A stretch of DNA of 64,000 nt from Candidatus Vicinibacter proximus (GTDB lineage Bacteria > Bacteroidota > Bacteroidia > Chitinophagales > Saprospiraceae): contig JADJOE010000002.1 of assembly GCA_016713905.1 (NCBI GenBank), positions 62,001-126,000 of the forward strand, given 5' to 3'. Below, in pieces: positions 45,725 to 54,081 of this stretch. Positions within the stretch are counted from its first letter, which is position 1. Each line of letters begins with the position of its first letter. The notes under the pieces were generated by a model. The model ran no database searches. It worked only from the letters and a program-made list of their open reading frames with translations, and was not told the origin of the DNA. A program made the translations under genes and the position numbers.

Positions 45725-46054
45725 ATGAAGACCAACAAGAGTGAAGAATTCAGTTTGAGAGACAACAGGATAGCAGATTTTGCCAAGGCGTTGGCACATC
45801 CTGCCCGGGTAGCTATTCTCCAAATTCTGTTGAAAAGAAACAGTTGTGTCTGCGGAGATCTGGTCGAGGAGCTTCCGATCGCACAGAGCACCGTATCTCA
45901 GCACTTAAAAGAACTAAAAAATGCAGGAATCATCAAAGGAGAAATCGAAGGAACCAAAGTCTGTTATTGTTTAGATCCTGTCAACTGGAACGAAATGAAG
46001 AAACATTTGGGGCGTTTTATTGAATCCGGGTGCACCCCGGGAAATTGTTGTTAG
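45725..46054 (+). CDS. arsR: ArsR/SmtB-family arsenic-responsive repressor
   Basis: 109 aa winged-helix repressor. The metal-sensing motif SCVCGDLVEEL near residue 39 corresponds to the ELCVCDL As(III) site at the recognition helix, followed by the DNA helix IAQSTVSQHLKEL and wing EGTKVCYCLD. An additional C-terminal Cys motif (GCTPGNCC) may bind arsenite too. It probably represses itself and the downstream genes through the two ATCGT-N6-ACGAT palindromes and is released by As(III). Confidence 0.92.
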   Translation: MKTNKSEEFSLRDNRIADFAKALAHPARVAILQILLKRNSCVCGDLVEELPIAQSTVSQHLKELKNAGIIKGEIEGTKVCYCLDPVNWNEMKKHLGRFIESGCTPGNCC

Positions 46055-46069
46055 CAAAGTATTCAATTA

Positions 46070-46085
46070 ATCGTAATATAACGAT
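46070..46085. promoter_or_regulatory. ArsR operator upstream of arsC
   Basis: ATCGTAATATAACGAT, same ATCGT-N6-ACGAT form as the arsR operator, 14 bp before the arsC start. It implies a second regulated promoter inside the operon. Confidence 0.65.
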
Positions 46086-46099
46086 GTAAATTAAATTAA

Positions 46100-46540
46100 A
46101 TGATGCACCGAACAAGAGTTTTATTTTTATGCATTCACAACTCTGCCCGAAGTCAGATGGCGGAAGCTTTTTTAAATGAATATGGACCCGATCATTTTAT
46201 GGCAGAAAGCGGAGGGATTGAAGCCGGCAACTTAAATCCTTTGGCTGTTCAAGCGATGGCAGAAATTGGGATGGACATTTCCCATTACAAGGCCAAAAGT
46301 GTCTTTGATCTTCATAAGGAAGGTAGGCGTTACGATTATGTGGTAGCTGTATGTGATGAGGGAAATGCTGCCCGCTGCCCTGTGTTTCCCGGTCAACATA
46401 AACGGCTGCATTGGAGTCTGGAAGACCCTTCTTCTTTTCAAGGCAGTGAGGAAGAAAGGTTGGATTTCACCCGAAAAATCAGAGATCAAATTAAATCCGC
46501 CGTCATTCAATTTATTGAGAATACGGACAAAAACATATAA
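46100..46540 (+). CDS. arsC: Arsenate reductase, low-molecular-weight phosphatase type
   Basis: 146 aa. The P-loop CIHNSARSQ (C-x5-R-S) near residue 11 is the arsenate-binding site, and DEGNAARCPVFPG supplies further conserved residues near position 85 with a Cys for the disulfide relay. It reduces As(V) to As(III) with thioredoxin-type electrons, in the cytoplasm. It differs from tyrosine phosphatases by this Cys. It is 46 bp after arsR and preceded by its own ArsR box. Confidence 0.9.
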   Translation: MMHRTRVLFLCIHNSARSQMAEAFLNEYGPDHFMAESGGIEAGNLNPLAVQAMAEIGMDISHYKAKSVFDLHKEGRRYDYVVAVCDEGNAARCPVFPGQHKRLHWSLEDPSSFQGSEEERLDFTRKIRDQIKSAVIQFIENTDKNI

Positions 46541-46591
46541 TCACCGCAAATGGCAATCATTCTTTAATATTTAAACCATAAAATATATAAC

Positions 46592-47063
46592 ATGAAACTT
46601 TCAGCATTAAAATCATTTCTGGAAAACTCCTCAGAACTTCATTTGATACAGGCGGATGGACAAAGTGTTCCCGCTCATTTTCACATTACAGAAGCTGGCC
46701 TTACCACCAAGCATTTTGTAGATTGTGGAGGTACCGAAAGATTGGAAAAAAACATCAGTATGCAAGTCTGGGTGGCATCAGACAAAGACCACAGGTTAAC
46801 TCCTGCAAAACTATCCGGAATCTTACAAAAAGCAGAACTCTTATTTGGTGGAGAGGATCTGGAAGTAGAGGTGGAATATCAGACAGATACCATTGGCAGA
46901 TACGGTTTAAAACAAGATGGAAATTTCTTAAAATTAACCTCAAAGCGTACCCAGTGTCTGGCCTTGGACTTGTGTCTGCCTTCCCCTGAAAAAAATATAC
47001 AAGGATCTGAAAAATCTGGTGCCCTCTACCGGCTGTTGCTCCCCTGCTTCCGGCTGTTGCTAA
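46592..47063 (+). CDS. DUF6428 family protein, arsenic-operon associated (frameshift near end)
   Basis: About 157 aa. SVPAHFHITEAGLTTKHFVDCGG near the start and TKRTQCL-like sequence near the end are typical of the small DUF6428 proteins encoded with arsR/arsC in Bacteroidota. As written the last ~25 residues (PEKNIQGSEKS...) look unnatural and the frame ends at 47068. Dropping one A in the run near 46990 restores the Cys-rich tail VPSTGCCSPASGCC with a stop at 47063. Such a CC...GCC tail suggests metalloid binding. Exact function is unknown. Confidence 0.8.
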
Positions 47064-47352
47064 CATAGTTTAAGCCTTACCTCAAAGGAAAGTAGCCAGG
47101 TCTAGGGCTGTCTTTATATAATTTGACTTTTCCAGGAGAGCGCCACCTCAATTGTATTTCAAAACAGCTTAACCCAGAAACTCATTAGAGGGCTTAGGGA
47201 GTGGCAAAAGAGCAACAAAGGCAAGAATCTCCTCGCAAGAAATTTGCGCGGAGATGAGGTTGTATTTCATTGTTCACGAATTTAGAGAAGAGGCTTGCTT
47301 ATGAAGCAATTTTGGCCAGTAATAGAATTCTAATGAAATTTTGGGTTTAATG

Positions 47353-47396
47353 CAAAAAAAAAGTCCCGCCTCTTCTGGCAGGACTTTCTGTTTTTC
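47353..47396 (+). terminator. Rho-independent terminator downstream of the ars operon
   Basis: AAAGTCCCGCC pairs with GGCAGGACTTT (one mismatch) around TCTTCT, followed by CTGTTTTT; an A run on the left allows use on the other strand as well. Confidence 0.75.
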
Positions 47397-47445
47397 GTTT
47401 TGAAATAGATTTATCCGAGAAAAAAAATTGTTTCTTATTAAAGGA

Positions 47446-47627
47446 AATAGCCAGTTGAAGGCAACAACTGGCTATTATAATCCCATGAACATATCCAAAC
47501 TAGCTTACTCTTATCTCTCATGTTTTGAACTCAAGTTTTGATGTCCGGGTCTGGTCAATTTGTTAATAGAAGCCACCCATTTTAGGATGGCTTCCTATTA
47601 ACAAATTTTAATCCCATGAACATATCC
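47446..47627. repeat. Two hairpins each followed by an identical 19-base motif
   Basis: Hairpin 1: AATAGCCAGTTG (47446-47457) with its perfect complement at 47465-47476. Hairpin 2: about 22 paired bases, 47558-47579 with 47585-47607, one bulge and one mismatch. Each is followed immediately by TAATCCCATGAACATATCC (47478-47496 and 47609-47627). The hairpin sequences are unrelated, the tag is identical. Confidence 0.7.
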
Positions 47628-47900
47628 GAATTTACGGTCGCTGATACTTTTACCAGCATTTGATTGTATTTCTTCCCTTTGTTAAACAATCACAGTACAA
47701 TGATCGCACGATTTATATCCGCCCACAAGTACAAAAAATAGGCTCTGTCATATATTAATATTTTATATATTTATATATTGTAATGTTTAATTAATTGAAT
47801 ATTAATATATTAATTTTTATAAACTAAAATATTGATCTTAAAATGTCAATATTAAATTAATTTTGAAGAGGATTTTAGCCTGATTTTTTTTAAAAAAAAC

Positions 47901-48992
47901 TTAAAAAGGGCTGAAAATATCCGGGTTCTTGAGGTAGGAAGTGTCAATTAGTGTCTTCAGAAAGGCAATAACCTTATTCTTCTGGCGGGTGGTCAAAACC
48001 AGTTTGGCGACATTCGGATCGAGGTTTGGTGCAGATTGAACATGATTCACATAATGATCCATCACTTCTTCAATGGTTTTAAATCTGCCATCGTGCATAT
48101 ATGGAGCCGTAAGATGCCAGTTAAATAAACCTGGTGCTTTAAATCTTCCCATGTCCAATGGAATACCCGTTACTGCTCCTCTACCCTTATCTTTAAAATC
48201 ATCCAGGGTAACCGCCTTGTCCAGCCCATTATTGAAATAATCACTGGAGGCAAAAGTGGGTGCTGCGTGACAGTGTCCACATTGTGCATCCGGCAAGGAA
48301 AGATCTGTATTAAAGTACATATCCATTCCTTCCTGTTGGTCTCCATCAAAAAATATTTCTTTATTCAACTGTCTTACGTAAAGACTATTGCCTCCTGTCA
48401 GTAAAATGCGCTCAAACTGGGCAATTGCTTTTGCAGCCAACTCTTTGGTGATTTCAGATTTGGAACTTATTCCGAAAGCTTTTCTGAACATGGTCGGATA
48501 GCTTGGGTGTTTCCTGAACTTATCTATCACATTTGGCCACATTTCATGAAGCTCTATAGGATTTTCGACGGGTTCTAATGCCTGTGTCTCCAGGGTTGCC
48601 GATCTTCCATCCCAAAAATATCCTTTGGTGAGGTAGGCTATATTCAAAAGGGACATGGAACTCCGGTTTCCAAATTGACCCGTTACTCCTCTACTGAAAG
48701 CCAGGCCATCTGTAAATGCAAATTCGGGCTTATGACAACTTGCACAAGACTGACTGGAATCCGAAGAAAGAATAGGATCGTAAAACAAATGTCTGCCCAA
48801 TTGTACGCCATCATAAGTCATTGGATTATCCGGCACGTCCGGCAAAGGAGGCAGATTGCGGGGAACGACAAGAGGATAAGCACGTGGCTCATAAGAAATC
48901 TGACTTAAATCATCTCCTCCCGGCGGGTTTTCACCATTACAACCCACAATTAACCAAAACAAGATAAATGTCAAATTCTTCCAACTCCACAT
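47901..48992 (-). CDS. Di-heme cytochrome c peroxidase / MauG-MbnH family protein
   Basis: 363 aa lipoprotein (IVGCNG lipobox). Two c-type heme sites: CASCH near residue 81 followed by FAFTDGLAFSRGVTGQ, and CGHCH near 237. GRFKAPGLFNWHLTAPYMHDGRF is the conserved segment that supplies a heme ligand. Related enzymes either reduce hydrogen peroxide or oxidise protein tryptophans. The gene lies 4 bp after an MbnP-like gene, the arrangement of MbnPH pairs, so modification of that partner is the favoured guess. Confidence 0.88.
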   Translation of the reverse strand: MWSWKNLTFILFWLIVGCNGENPPGGDDLSQISYEPRAYPLVVPRNLPPLPDVPDNPMTYDGVQLGRHLFYDPILSSDSSQSCASCHKPEFAFTDGLAFSRGVTGQFGNRSSMSLLNIAYLTKGYFWDGRSATLETQALEPVENPIELHEMWPNVIDKFRKHPSYPTMFRKAFGISSKSEITKELAAKAIAQFERILLTGGNSLYVRQLNKEIFFDGDQQEGMDMYFNTDLSLPDAQCGHCHAAPTFASSDYFNNGLDKAVTLDDFKDKGRGAVTGIPLDMGRFKAPGLFNWHLTAPYMHDGRFKTIEEVMDHYVNHVQSAPNLDPNVAKLVLTTRQKNKVIAFLKTLIDTSYLKNPDIFSPF

Positions 48993-48996
48993 AGGC

Positions 48997-49761
48997 TTAT
49001 TGGATTCTTAATGCGGATCTAAAATAAGCCATAAAAACAGACATAAAATCTTTCCCTTCATGGATTACCGGATCCTTATAAATATCAATATAGTTGGAAA
49101 GGTCGCCAAAAAGTGCCTTATGATCGAATTCCATGACCAGCTTTGTGGTCTTGCCCTCCTCGATGACAATATTTTGATCAAAATATTGCTCTTCATATGC
49201 GTCGTTGAACCCACTGTGGTAGGCAAACAACTCATGCTGCGCCCCATTAGAAATACTTCCTTCGGTTTTTGAGAATATATAGGAATTCCAGCCGGACCAA
49301 TAATGTATTCCATCACTCAATGGATTTGTAGTCGGAAAGTCCTTTGGGGTTTTGGTATTCAATTCCGGTGGAACACCAATTCCAAAACTGAATCTATCGT
49401 AATTCCCTGCTTCAATTTTGTCAAAAATAAGAGTAAATCCTTTTTCTGCATTCTCGACATTGAAGTGATGATCCTGAAGATTTACGAAGCGTACGTTAGA
49501 AGATAAAGAAACAATCTTCCCTGAGGGGGTTCGCAACTTGATTCTGCTGAGAAAAAATTCTGACCTGGTGAAATAGATTTTGGAACCATCAAAAAAATCA
49601 TATTCCTTTCCCATAACCAGCGGACTTTGGCCAAAACGACCTTTAATGGTCAATTCCAAATTGCCTACTGGCGTATCTTCTTTCTCACTACAGGAACCGA
49701 TAAAAATCGCCAAAGCCAACAACCATGAAAACGTCTTACCCATAAATTGAATCATATCCAA
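48997..49761 (-). CDS. MbnP-like copper-associated lipoprotein
   Basis: 254 aa; start 49761, or ATG 49743 for a shorter signal. Lipobox FIGSC. The family pattern is clear: YDFFDGSKIYFTRSEFFLSRIKL, a Trp-rich HYWSGWNSYIFSKTEG, and a late LVMEFDHKALF. In methanobactin systems MbnP carries a kynurenine made from Trp by its di-heme partner MbnH and binds copper; the adjacent di-heme gene fits that model. No methanobactin biosynthesis gene is visible, so a general copper-handling role is more likely. Confidence 0.8.
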   Translation of the reverse strand: MDMIQFMGKTFSWLLALAIFIGSCSEKEDTPVGNLELTIKGRFGQSPLVMGKEYDFFDGSKIYFTRSEFFLSRIKLRTPSGKIVSLSSNVRFVNLQDHHFNVENAEKGFTLIFDKIEAGNYDRFSFGIGVPPELNTKTPKDFPTTNPLSDGIHYWSGWNSYIFSKTEGSISNGAQHELFAYHSGFNDAYEEQYFDQNIVIEEGKTTKLVMEFDHKALFGDLSNYIDIYKDPVIHEGKDFMSVFMAYFRSALRIQ

Positions 49762-49797
49762 TTAAACGCTAAAATAACAAGATTGGTTGCATGGTAT

Positions 49798-50625
49798 TTA
49801 AGTCCCTTTTTTTAGGTTATTTTCGTATTCTTTCAGCAGTTTAGCAGACATTTTTTTTACCTGCACAGAAAATTCCTTCTCCTGAATCCAATGATAATAA
49901 TTTCTGTCCTCGTATAAAATTTTAGCCACCGGTTGTCCCACATACTTGCCAAAATTAAAAACGACCTCACCCTGCTCATTGTATTTTAATCTCTGGGTGG
50001 CATCCAGGGTCTTAAGATCGTTGGTGAAATCATGAAGGACCTGCATGTCATTTACAACCGGTCTGGAAATGGTCTGCCCGTCCTCTTCAATAAAATCAGT
50101 ATCTTTATACCGATCCAACTGACCTTTCAAAACTTCTATGGTTGCTTTGATGTCTTCCATGGCATCATGTGCATTCGCCATTTCTTTCCCACAATAAAAC
50201 TGATAAGCTGCCTTCAGTGTCCTGGGTTCCATTCGGTAGAAAATTCTCTGTACGTCAATTAACCTTCGCTCTTCTATTTTAAGATCCAGTCCGCACCTGG
50301 CTAACTCTTCCATAAGAATCGGAACATCGAACCGGTTAGAGTTATATCCCGCCAAGTCACCATCGCCAATAAAATCATATATTTTCTTGGCCACTTGCGC
50401 AAAAACAGGTTTATTGACCAGATCGGCCGGCGTAATACCATGAATTCGCATGGCTTCTTCCGAAATGGGAATACCGGGATTGATCAATAACATCATTTCT
50501 TCAGGAGTGCCTGAATTTTTTGGGTACTTGACCATACCCAGCTGGATGATTCTGTCTCGGATGACATTCAGTCCAGTTGTTTCCACATCAAAAAATATTA
50601 AATCTCTGTCCAAATTAAAATTCAT
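49798..50625 (-). CDS. DEDDh 3'-5' exonuclease (DnaQ-like)
   Basis: 275 aa. ExoI motif FFDVETTGL near residue 12, ExoII GYNSNRFDVPIL near 93 and ExoIII ANAHDAMEDI near 150 supply Asp-Glu-Asp-His-Asp. The C-terminal ~70 residues (FNFGKYVGQPVAKIL, YYHWIQEKEF) form the small extra domain found in stand-alone exonucleases of this kind. It is probably a DNA repair or nucleic-acid turnover enzyme. It stands alone rather than in a polymerase operon. Confidence 0.88.
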   Translation of the reverse strand: MNFNLDRDLIFFDVETTGLNVIRDRIIQLGMVKYPKNSGTPEEMMLLINPGIPISEEAMRIHGITPADLVNKPVFAQVAKKIYDFIGDGDLAGYNSNRFDVPILMEELARCGLDLKIEERRLIDVQRIFYRMEPRTLKAAYQFYCGKEMANAHDAMEDIKATIEVLKGQLDRYKDTDFIEEDGQTISRPVVNDMQVLHDFTNDLKTLDATQRLKYNEQGEVVFNFGKYVGQPVAKILYEDRNYYHWIQEKEFSVQVKKMSAKLLKEYENNLKKGT

Positions 50626-50780
50626 AATCCTAAATATTGACGTAATGATAAATCTATTTCACTAAAGTCCAATCCTTATCCTCTTTTTTAAATTTTCATG
50701 TGGTCAAATTGTTCTTTGGAATAGGACTTTTTAAAATTTAACCGCCATAATGAAGAAAGGTAAAAAGAGATGAAAGTGTT

Positions 50781-51995
50781 TTAAATCTGTGCCTCCGCAT
50801 CAAAGACTTTTCCCAACATCTGAAAAGTATACACCAGCCAAAACACGCACAGTCCCGGGAACAATACCACCCACCATGCTCCGGGATAATTTCTGGCACT
50901 GTGCATCATGTTTCCTAAACTTATTTCTTCAACCGGAAGACCTAAGCCCAGAAAAGAAAGGGAAGATTCTGCTAGTATGCAGCTGCCCATGCCCAATGCC
51001 AACAAAGGAAAAATATCATTCAGTATTTTAGGCATCAGATGCATCCAAATAATTCTTGCATCTGAATATCCAAGGGCTTGCATAGATTGTATATAGGCCT
51101 CCCGGGTCTCACTGATGTTGAGGTATCTGATGTACTTACTGACGCTTACAGAGAAAAACAATCCCATGATGACACTGATAAATACCACCCCCGGTTTTTG
51201 AACCCATTGCACACATAATAGCAATACCAGCATGAGTGGAAATGATTTCATTAAACTGATCCAATTGATCAACATTTTGTCCGGATAGATCTTTAATCCC
51301 GTTAATTTTTTTTCAGCGCTGCTAATTAAATAAACCAACAAACCGATGATCAAAAGGAATATCCCCACCATCTGAAGAGAAAGCATTCGGTATTCAATCG
51401 CGATCAAAAAAACATACAAAAAAATCAATACCAAAATAAATCCAAAGAGGCTGGCCTGCCACGATAGCCGCAATCCTCCGGAATGGTAGTAGCTCATGCC
51501 TAAGCCTATGGGAAGACCGATGATGAGTGCAAAAAACACACTCATGAATGAAATAAGCAATGATTTTCTTAAACCGTATAAACAATTGGAAAACACATCT
51601 CTTCCCAGTTCGTAAGTTCCCAACAACCAAAACGATCCATTCGATCCGGTAAGTGGTTTTTTCCAGGAATCGAGCTGATTATTTTGGTAAGGATCATACA
51701 CGAACAAAGGCCACAGGGCAAAATCATATTGAATTTTTTTCCACTCATTGCCAGAGGCTAAAAGTTCTGCTTTGAGGGGTGATCTGTCCGGTGGTGAAGA
51801 ATGCCACAACAAATTGTAATTTTCCCCTTTAAATCTGCAAAAAAAAGGATTGGGCGCAATTATAAACCGGATAAAAAAAAGGATCAACACAAAGCTCAGC
51901 AAGGAATAGAATACAAATGCCTGCTTTCGTCTGAACTCCCCGATTGGCAGGAGAATTTTCGTCAGTTGTGCCCTTAACTTAGCTAGCTTGCCCAT
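50781..51995 (-). CDS. ABC transporter permease, DppC/OppC type
   Basis: 404 aa. An N-terminal helix (~22-44) is followed by a periplasmic stretch containing GTYELGRDVFSNCLYGLRKSLLIS, the typical DppC entry. It has about six helices and the EAA coupling loop near residue 315 (ALGYSDARIIWMHLMPKILNDI). SSLSFLGLGLPVEEISLGNM is the conserved DppC ending. It would form the inner-membrane channel for peptides or a related solute. No ATPase, second permease or binding protein is nearby, so partners are elsewhere. Confidence 0.85.
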   Translation of the reverse strand: MGKLAKLRAQLTKILLPIGEFRRKQAFVFYSLLSFVLILFFIRFIIAPNPFFCRFKGENYNLLWHSSPPDRSPLKAELLASGNEWKKIQYDFALWPLFVYDPYQNNQLDSWKKPLTGSNGSFWLLGTYELGRDVFSNCLYGLRKSLLISFMSVFFALIIGLPIGLGMSYYHSGGLRLSWQASLFGFILVLIFLYVFLIAIEYRMLSLQMVGIFLLIIGLLVYLISSAEKKLTGLKIYPDKMLINWISLMKSFPLMLVLLLCVQWVQKPGVVFISVIMGLFFSVSVSKYIRYLNISETREAYIQSMQALGYSDARIIWMHLMPKILNDIFPLLALGMGSCILAESSLSFLGLGLPVEEISLGNMMHSARNYPGAWWVVLFPGLCVFWLVYTFQMLGKVFDAEAQI

Positions 51996-52045
51996 TTTGC
52001 TTTATCCGTATTTCCGACATGAGCGCCGAAATATTCGACATTGAT

Positions 52046-52060
52046 TATCTTTGCAAGATA
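52046..52060. promoter_or_regulatory. Promoter -7 with overlapping palindrome before S24 regulator
   Basis: TATCTTTG matches the Bacteroidota -7 TAnnTTTG, and the palindrome TATCTT-TGC-AAGATA covers it. The start codon is 10 bp downstream. This suggests self-repression. No good -33 TTG is visible. Confidence 0.45.
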
Positions 52061-52069
52061 AACTGAAAT

Positions 52070-52828
52070 ATGTACTTCGCTGAAAATATCAAGTTCCTTC
52101 GCCAAAGAGATCAATTATCCCAACAACAAATATCCGATAAATTGGGTATTTCCCGAACCACCCTTGGAGATTATGAACGCGGTCACACGGAACCCAACCT
52201 TGGCACTTTGCTTAATATTTGTAATCTTTATGGCATCCCTGCAGAAGTTTTGCTTAAATACGACTTGAGCAATGACAAAACCGAACTCAATGAATTACAT
52301 GGCAGACAGGTACTGAGTCTAACCATGGACCAAAATGGAAACCCTAATATTGAATTGATTCAAAACAAAGCCTACGCCGGTTATCTGGAAGGATTTGATA
52401 AGCCAGAATATGTGAAAGAATTGCCCAAAATTAATTTGCCCTCACTTAAAGGCAAATATTACCGGGCATTTGAAATCAGTGGTGACAGTATGCCACCCAT
52501 GGAGTCCGGTTCCATTGTGGTCTGCTCCTTTATCGACCAATTAAAAGAAATTGTTCCGGGTAAAACATATGTCTTGATTTCCAGACAGAGTGGTATCGTT
52601 TACAAAAGAATGTATCCGGATTTCAATAAAAATACCCTTAGTTTAGTGTCAGACAATCCTACTTATCCACCGGTCAATTTAGGTTTTGAAGATATTGATG
52701 AATTGTGGCAATATAAAGCCCACATTAGCTTCATGGAACCCAAACAATCCTACGACAGCTGGATGGAAGAAAAAATCAATACCATACATTCAAAGGTGTT
52801 GGATATTCATCGAAAAATTATGGATTGA
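52070..52828 (+). CDS. XRE helix-turn-helix with S24/LexA-like peptidase domain
   Basis: 252 aa. Residues ~8-62 form an XRE domain (LSQQQISDKLGISRTTLGDYE). Residues ~120-215 form an S24 fold: ISGDSMPPMESGSIVV carries the catalytic Ser, and GIVYKRM the Lys. Typical cI/LexA-like self-cleaving repressor or stress regulator. The C-terminal 40 residues are a helical extension. The gene stands alone and is divergent from the permease gene, so its targets are not obvious. Confidence 0.88.
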   Translation: MYFAENIKFLRQRDQLSQQQISDKLGISRTTLGDYERGHTEPNLGTLLNICNLYGIPAEVLLKYDLSNDKTELNELHGRQVLSLTMDQNGNPNIELIQNKAYAGYLEGFDKPEYVKELPKINLPSLKGKYYRAFEISGDSMPPMESGSIVVCSFIDQLKEIVPGKTYVLISRQSGIVYKRMYPDFNKNTLSLVSDNPTYPPVNLGFEDIDELWQYKAHISFMEPKQSYDSWMEEKINTIHSKVLDIHRKIMD

Positions 52829-52845
52829 ACGTCCACTTAAAAACA

Positions 52846-52872
52846 AAGCCCAGAGTTTTTGGACTCCGGGCT
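52846..52872 (+). terminator. Probable terminator after the S24 regulator
   Basis: GCCCAGAGT pairs with ACTCCGGGC (one mismatch) around TTTTTGG. The T run is weak on this strand, but A-rich sequence on the left would make it work for the convergent gene too. Confidence 0.5.
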
Positions 52873-52925
52873 GTGTTGAATTTTGGTTATTAAATTATCT
52901 AAAGGCAAAAGTGAATAAAAAAAAA

Positions 52926-54062
52926 CTATTCCACGATAATTTTTTCTGATAAGACCTTTTTACCCTGGGTTATTTTTAAAATAACAGTACCCTTTACATG
53001 ATCGATATTGATTTCCTTATCGTAGCTGCCATTAAATTCCTTAAGGTCTTCTTTATAAAGTTCCTTACCATTTAAATCCAGTACTTGTAATAACATCGGT
53101 CCTTTAGCACCCTGATATTTAATTTTGAGTTGGCCTTGACTTGGATTTGGTGAGCCGGAAAGATAAGTGATCTCGAGAGATTCATCCTGAACCTTATTTC
53201 TGTTTTCAAGACTTCTCAGCTCTGCATTCAATTCTTCACTTAATTCTCTGCCAAGATCTTTAAGACGCAATGCCTCTTCTTTCAATTCATCGGCTCCTTC
53301 TTTAAAGTGTTCTCTGATAATTTGCTTTTCCTGCTCATCCATTAATTTCTCATTCCAATGAAAATTTTTCATATTTCCGGCTTTGCATTTTGGCTGACAC
53401 ATTTCCGGACTGCATTTGCCGAGCGTAACTGTAGTTTTGTGTTCTTCGCCATTTCTTAAGTAAACCAGCTTTACTTTATCGCCTACTTTTTTATCAGACA
53501 TCAGTTCTACCACACTTTCAAAACCGGTAACTCTTTTGCCATCGATTTTCATGATCATGTCCCCTTCCTGAAGTCCTGCTTTTTCTGCACCACTTCCTTC
53601 ATAAACCTGATCAATGGCAGCTCCGTTATCTCCACCCGCATCTCTGAGTTGCACGCCCAAAACAGCCTTATTGGGTGCATCACATTTTGCCATGTTGGAT
53701 CCACCGTCTTCATTCCAATGGAACATCATCGGTGCCTCCTCATCATCGCTTTCTTCTACAATTACTTCCACATTGTTTCCATTGATTTCTTTTGTCTTGC
53801 CGTCCTTATGGATGAAAACTTTTACTTTGCGCCCATCCTCATTTCCCTTTAATTCACCAAGTACAGAATCTACAATAACCTCAATCTGTGCCTCATCTGC
53901 CGTAGGAGATCCGGAACGAATCACTTTTTTAACAATTACTTTTTTCTCTTTCTTAACTTCAGATTCTTTAGTCACTCCATTGTTATCTGAACCCTGAGCA
54001 CTAAGCCATGCTGTGCAGAACAACAGCGTTAAAATAGATAAACTTATTTTTTTCATAACCAC
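52926..54062 (-). CDS. PDZ-domain protein with T9SS sorting domain
   Basis: 378 aa. Signal peptide (ends WLSAQ), a charged Lys/Asp-rich region (~25-110), then a PDZ domain at ~135-215 (LGVQLRDAGG, AGLQEGDMIMKIDGKRV). A helical, highly acidic stretch (~240-300) precedes a C-terminal T9SS type-A domain (SPNPSQGQLKIKY, LDLNGKELYKE, VILKITQGKKVLSEKIIVE). It has no protease domain, so it probably binds or presents proteins at the cell surface. It is 19 bp downstream of the M56 gene, in the same direction. Confidence 0.82.
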   Translation of the reverse strand: MVMKKISLSILTLLFCTAWLSAQGSDNNGVTKESEVKKEKKVIVKKVIRSGSPTADEAQIEVIVDSVLGELKGNEDGRKVKVFIHKDGKTKEINGNNVEVIVEESDDEEAPMMFHWNEDGGSNMAKCDAPNKAVLGVQLRDAGGDNGAAIDQVYEGSGAEKAGLQEGDMIMKIDGKRVTGFESVVELMSDKKVGDKVKLVYLRNGEEHKTTVTLGKCSPEMCQPKCKAGNMKNFHWNEKLMDEQEKQIIREHFKEGADELKEEALRLKDLGRELSEELNAELRSLENRNKVQDESLEITYLSGSPNPSQGQLKIKYQGAKGPMLLQVLDLNGKELYKEDLKEFNGSYDKEINIDHVKGTVILKITQGKKVLSEKIIVE

Positions 54063-54081
54063 TAAATTTATTTAAAAAAAA

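Larger units (their letters stand above)
47064..47900. other. Long intergenic stretch between convergent genes
   Basis: No coding sequence supported. It holds a terminator (47353-47396), two hairpins each followed by the same 19-base motif (47446-47627), and a very AT-rich block at 47745-47870. No arsenite exporter gene (acr3 or arsB) follows the ars genes here. Confidence 0.7.

Noticed and set aside
47745..47870. Replication origin in the AT-rich block
   Set aside because: No DnaA boxes, dnaA/dnaN neighbours or iterons; it is simply AT-rich sequence between convergent genes.
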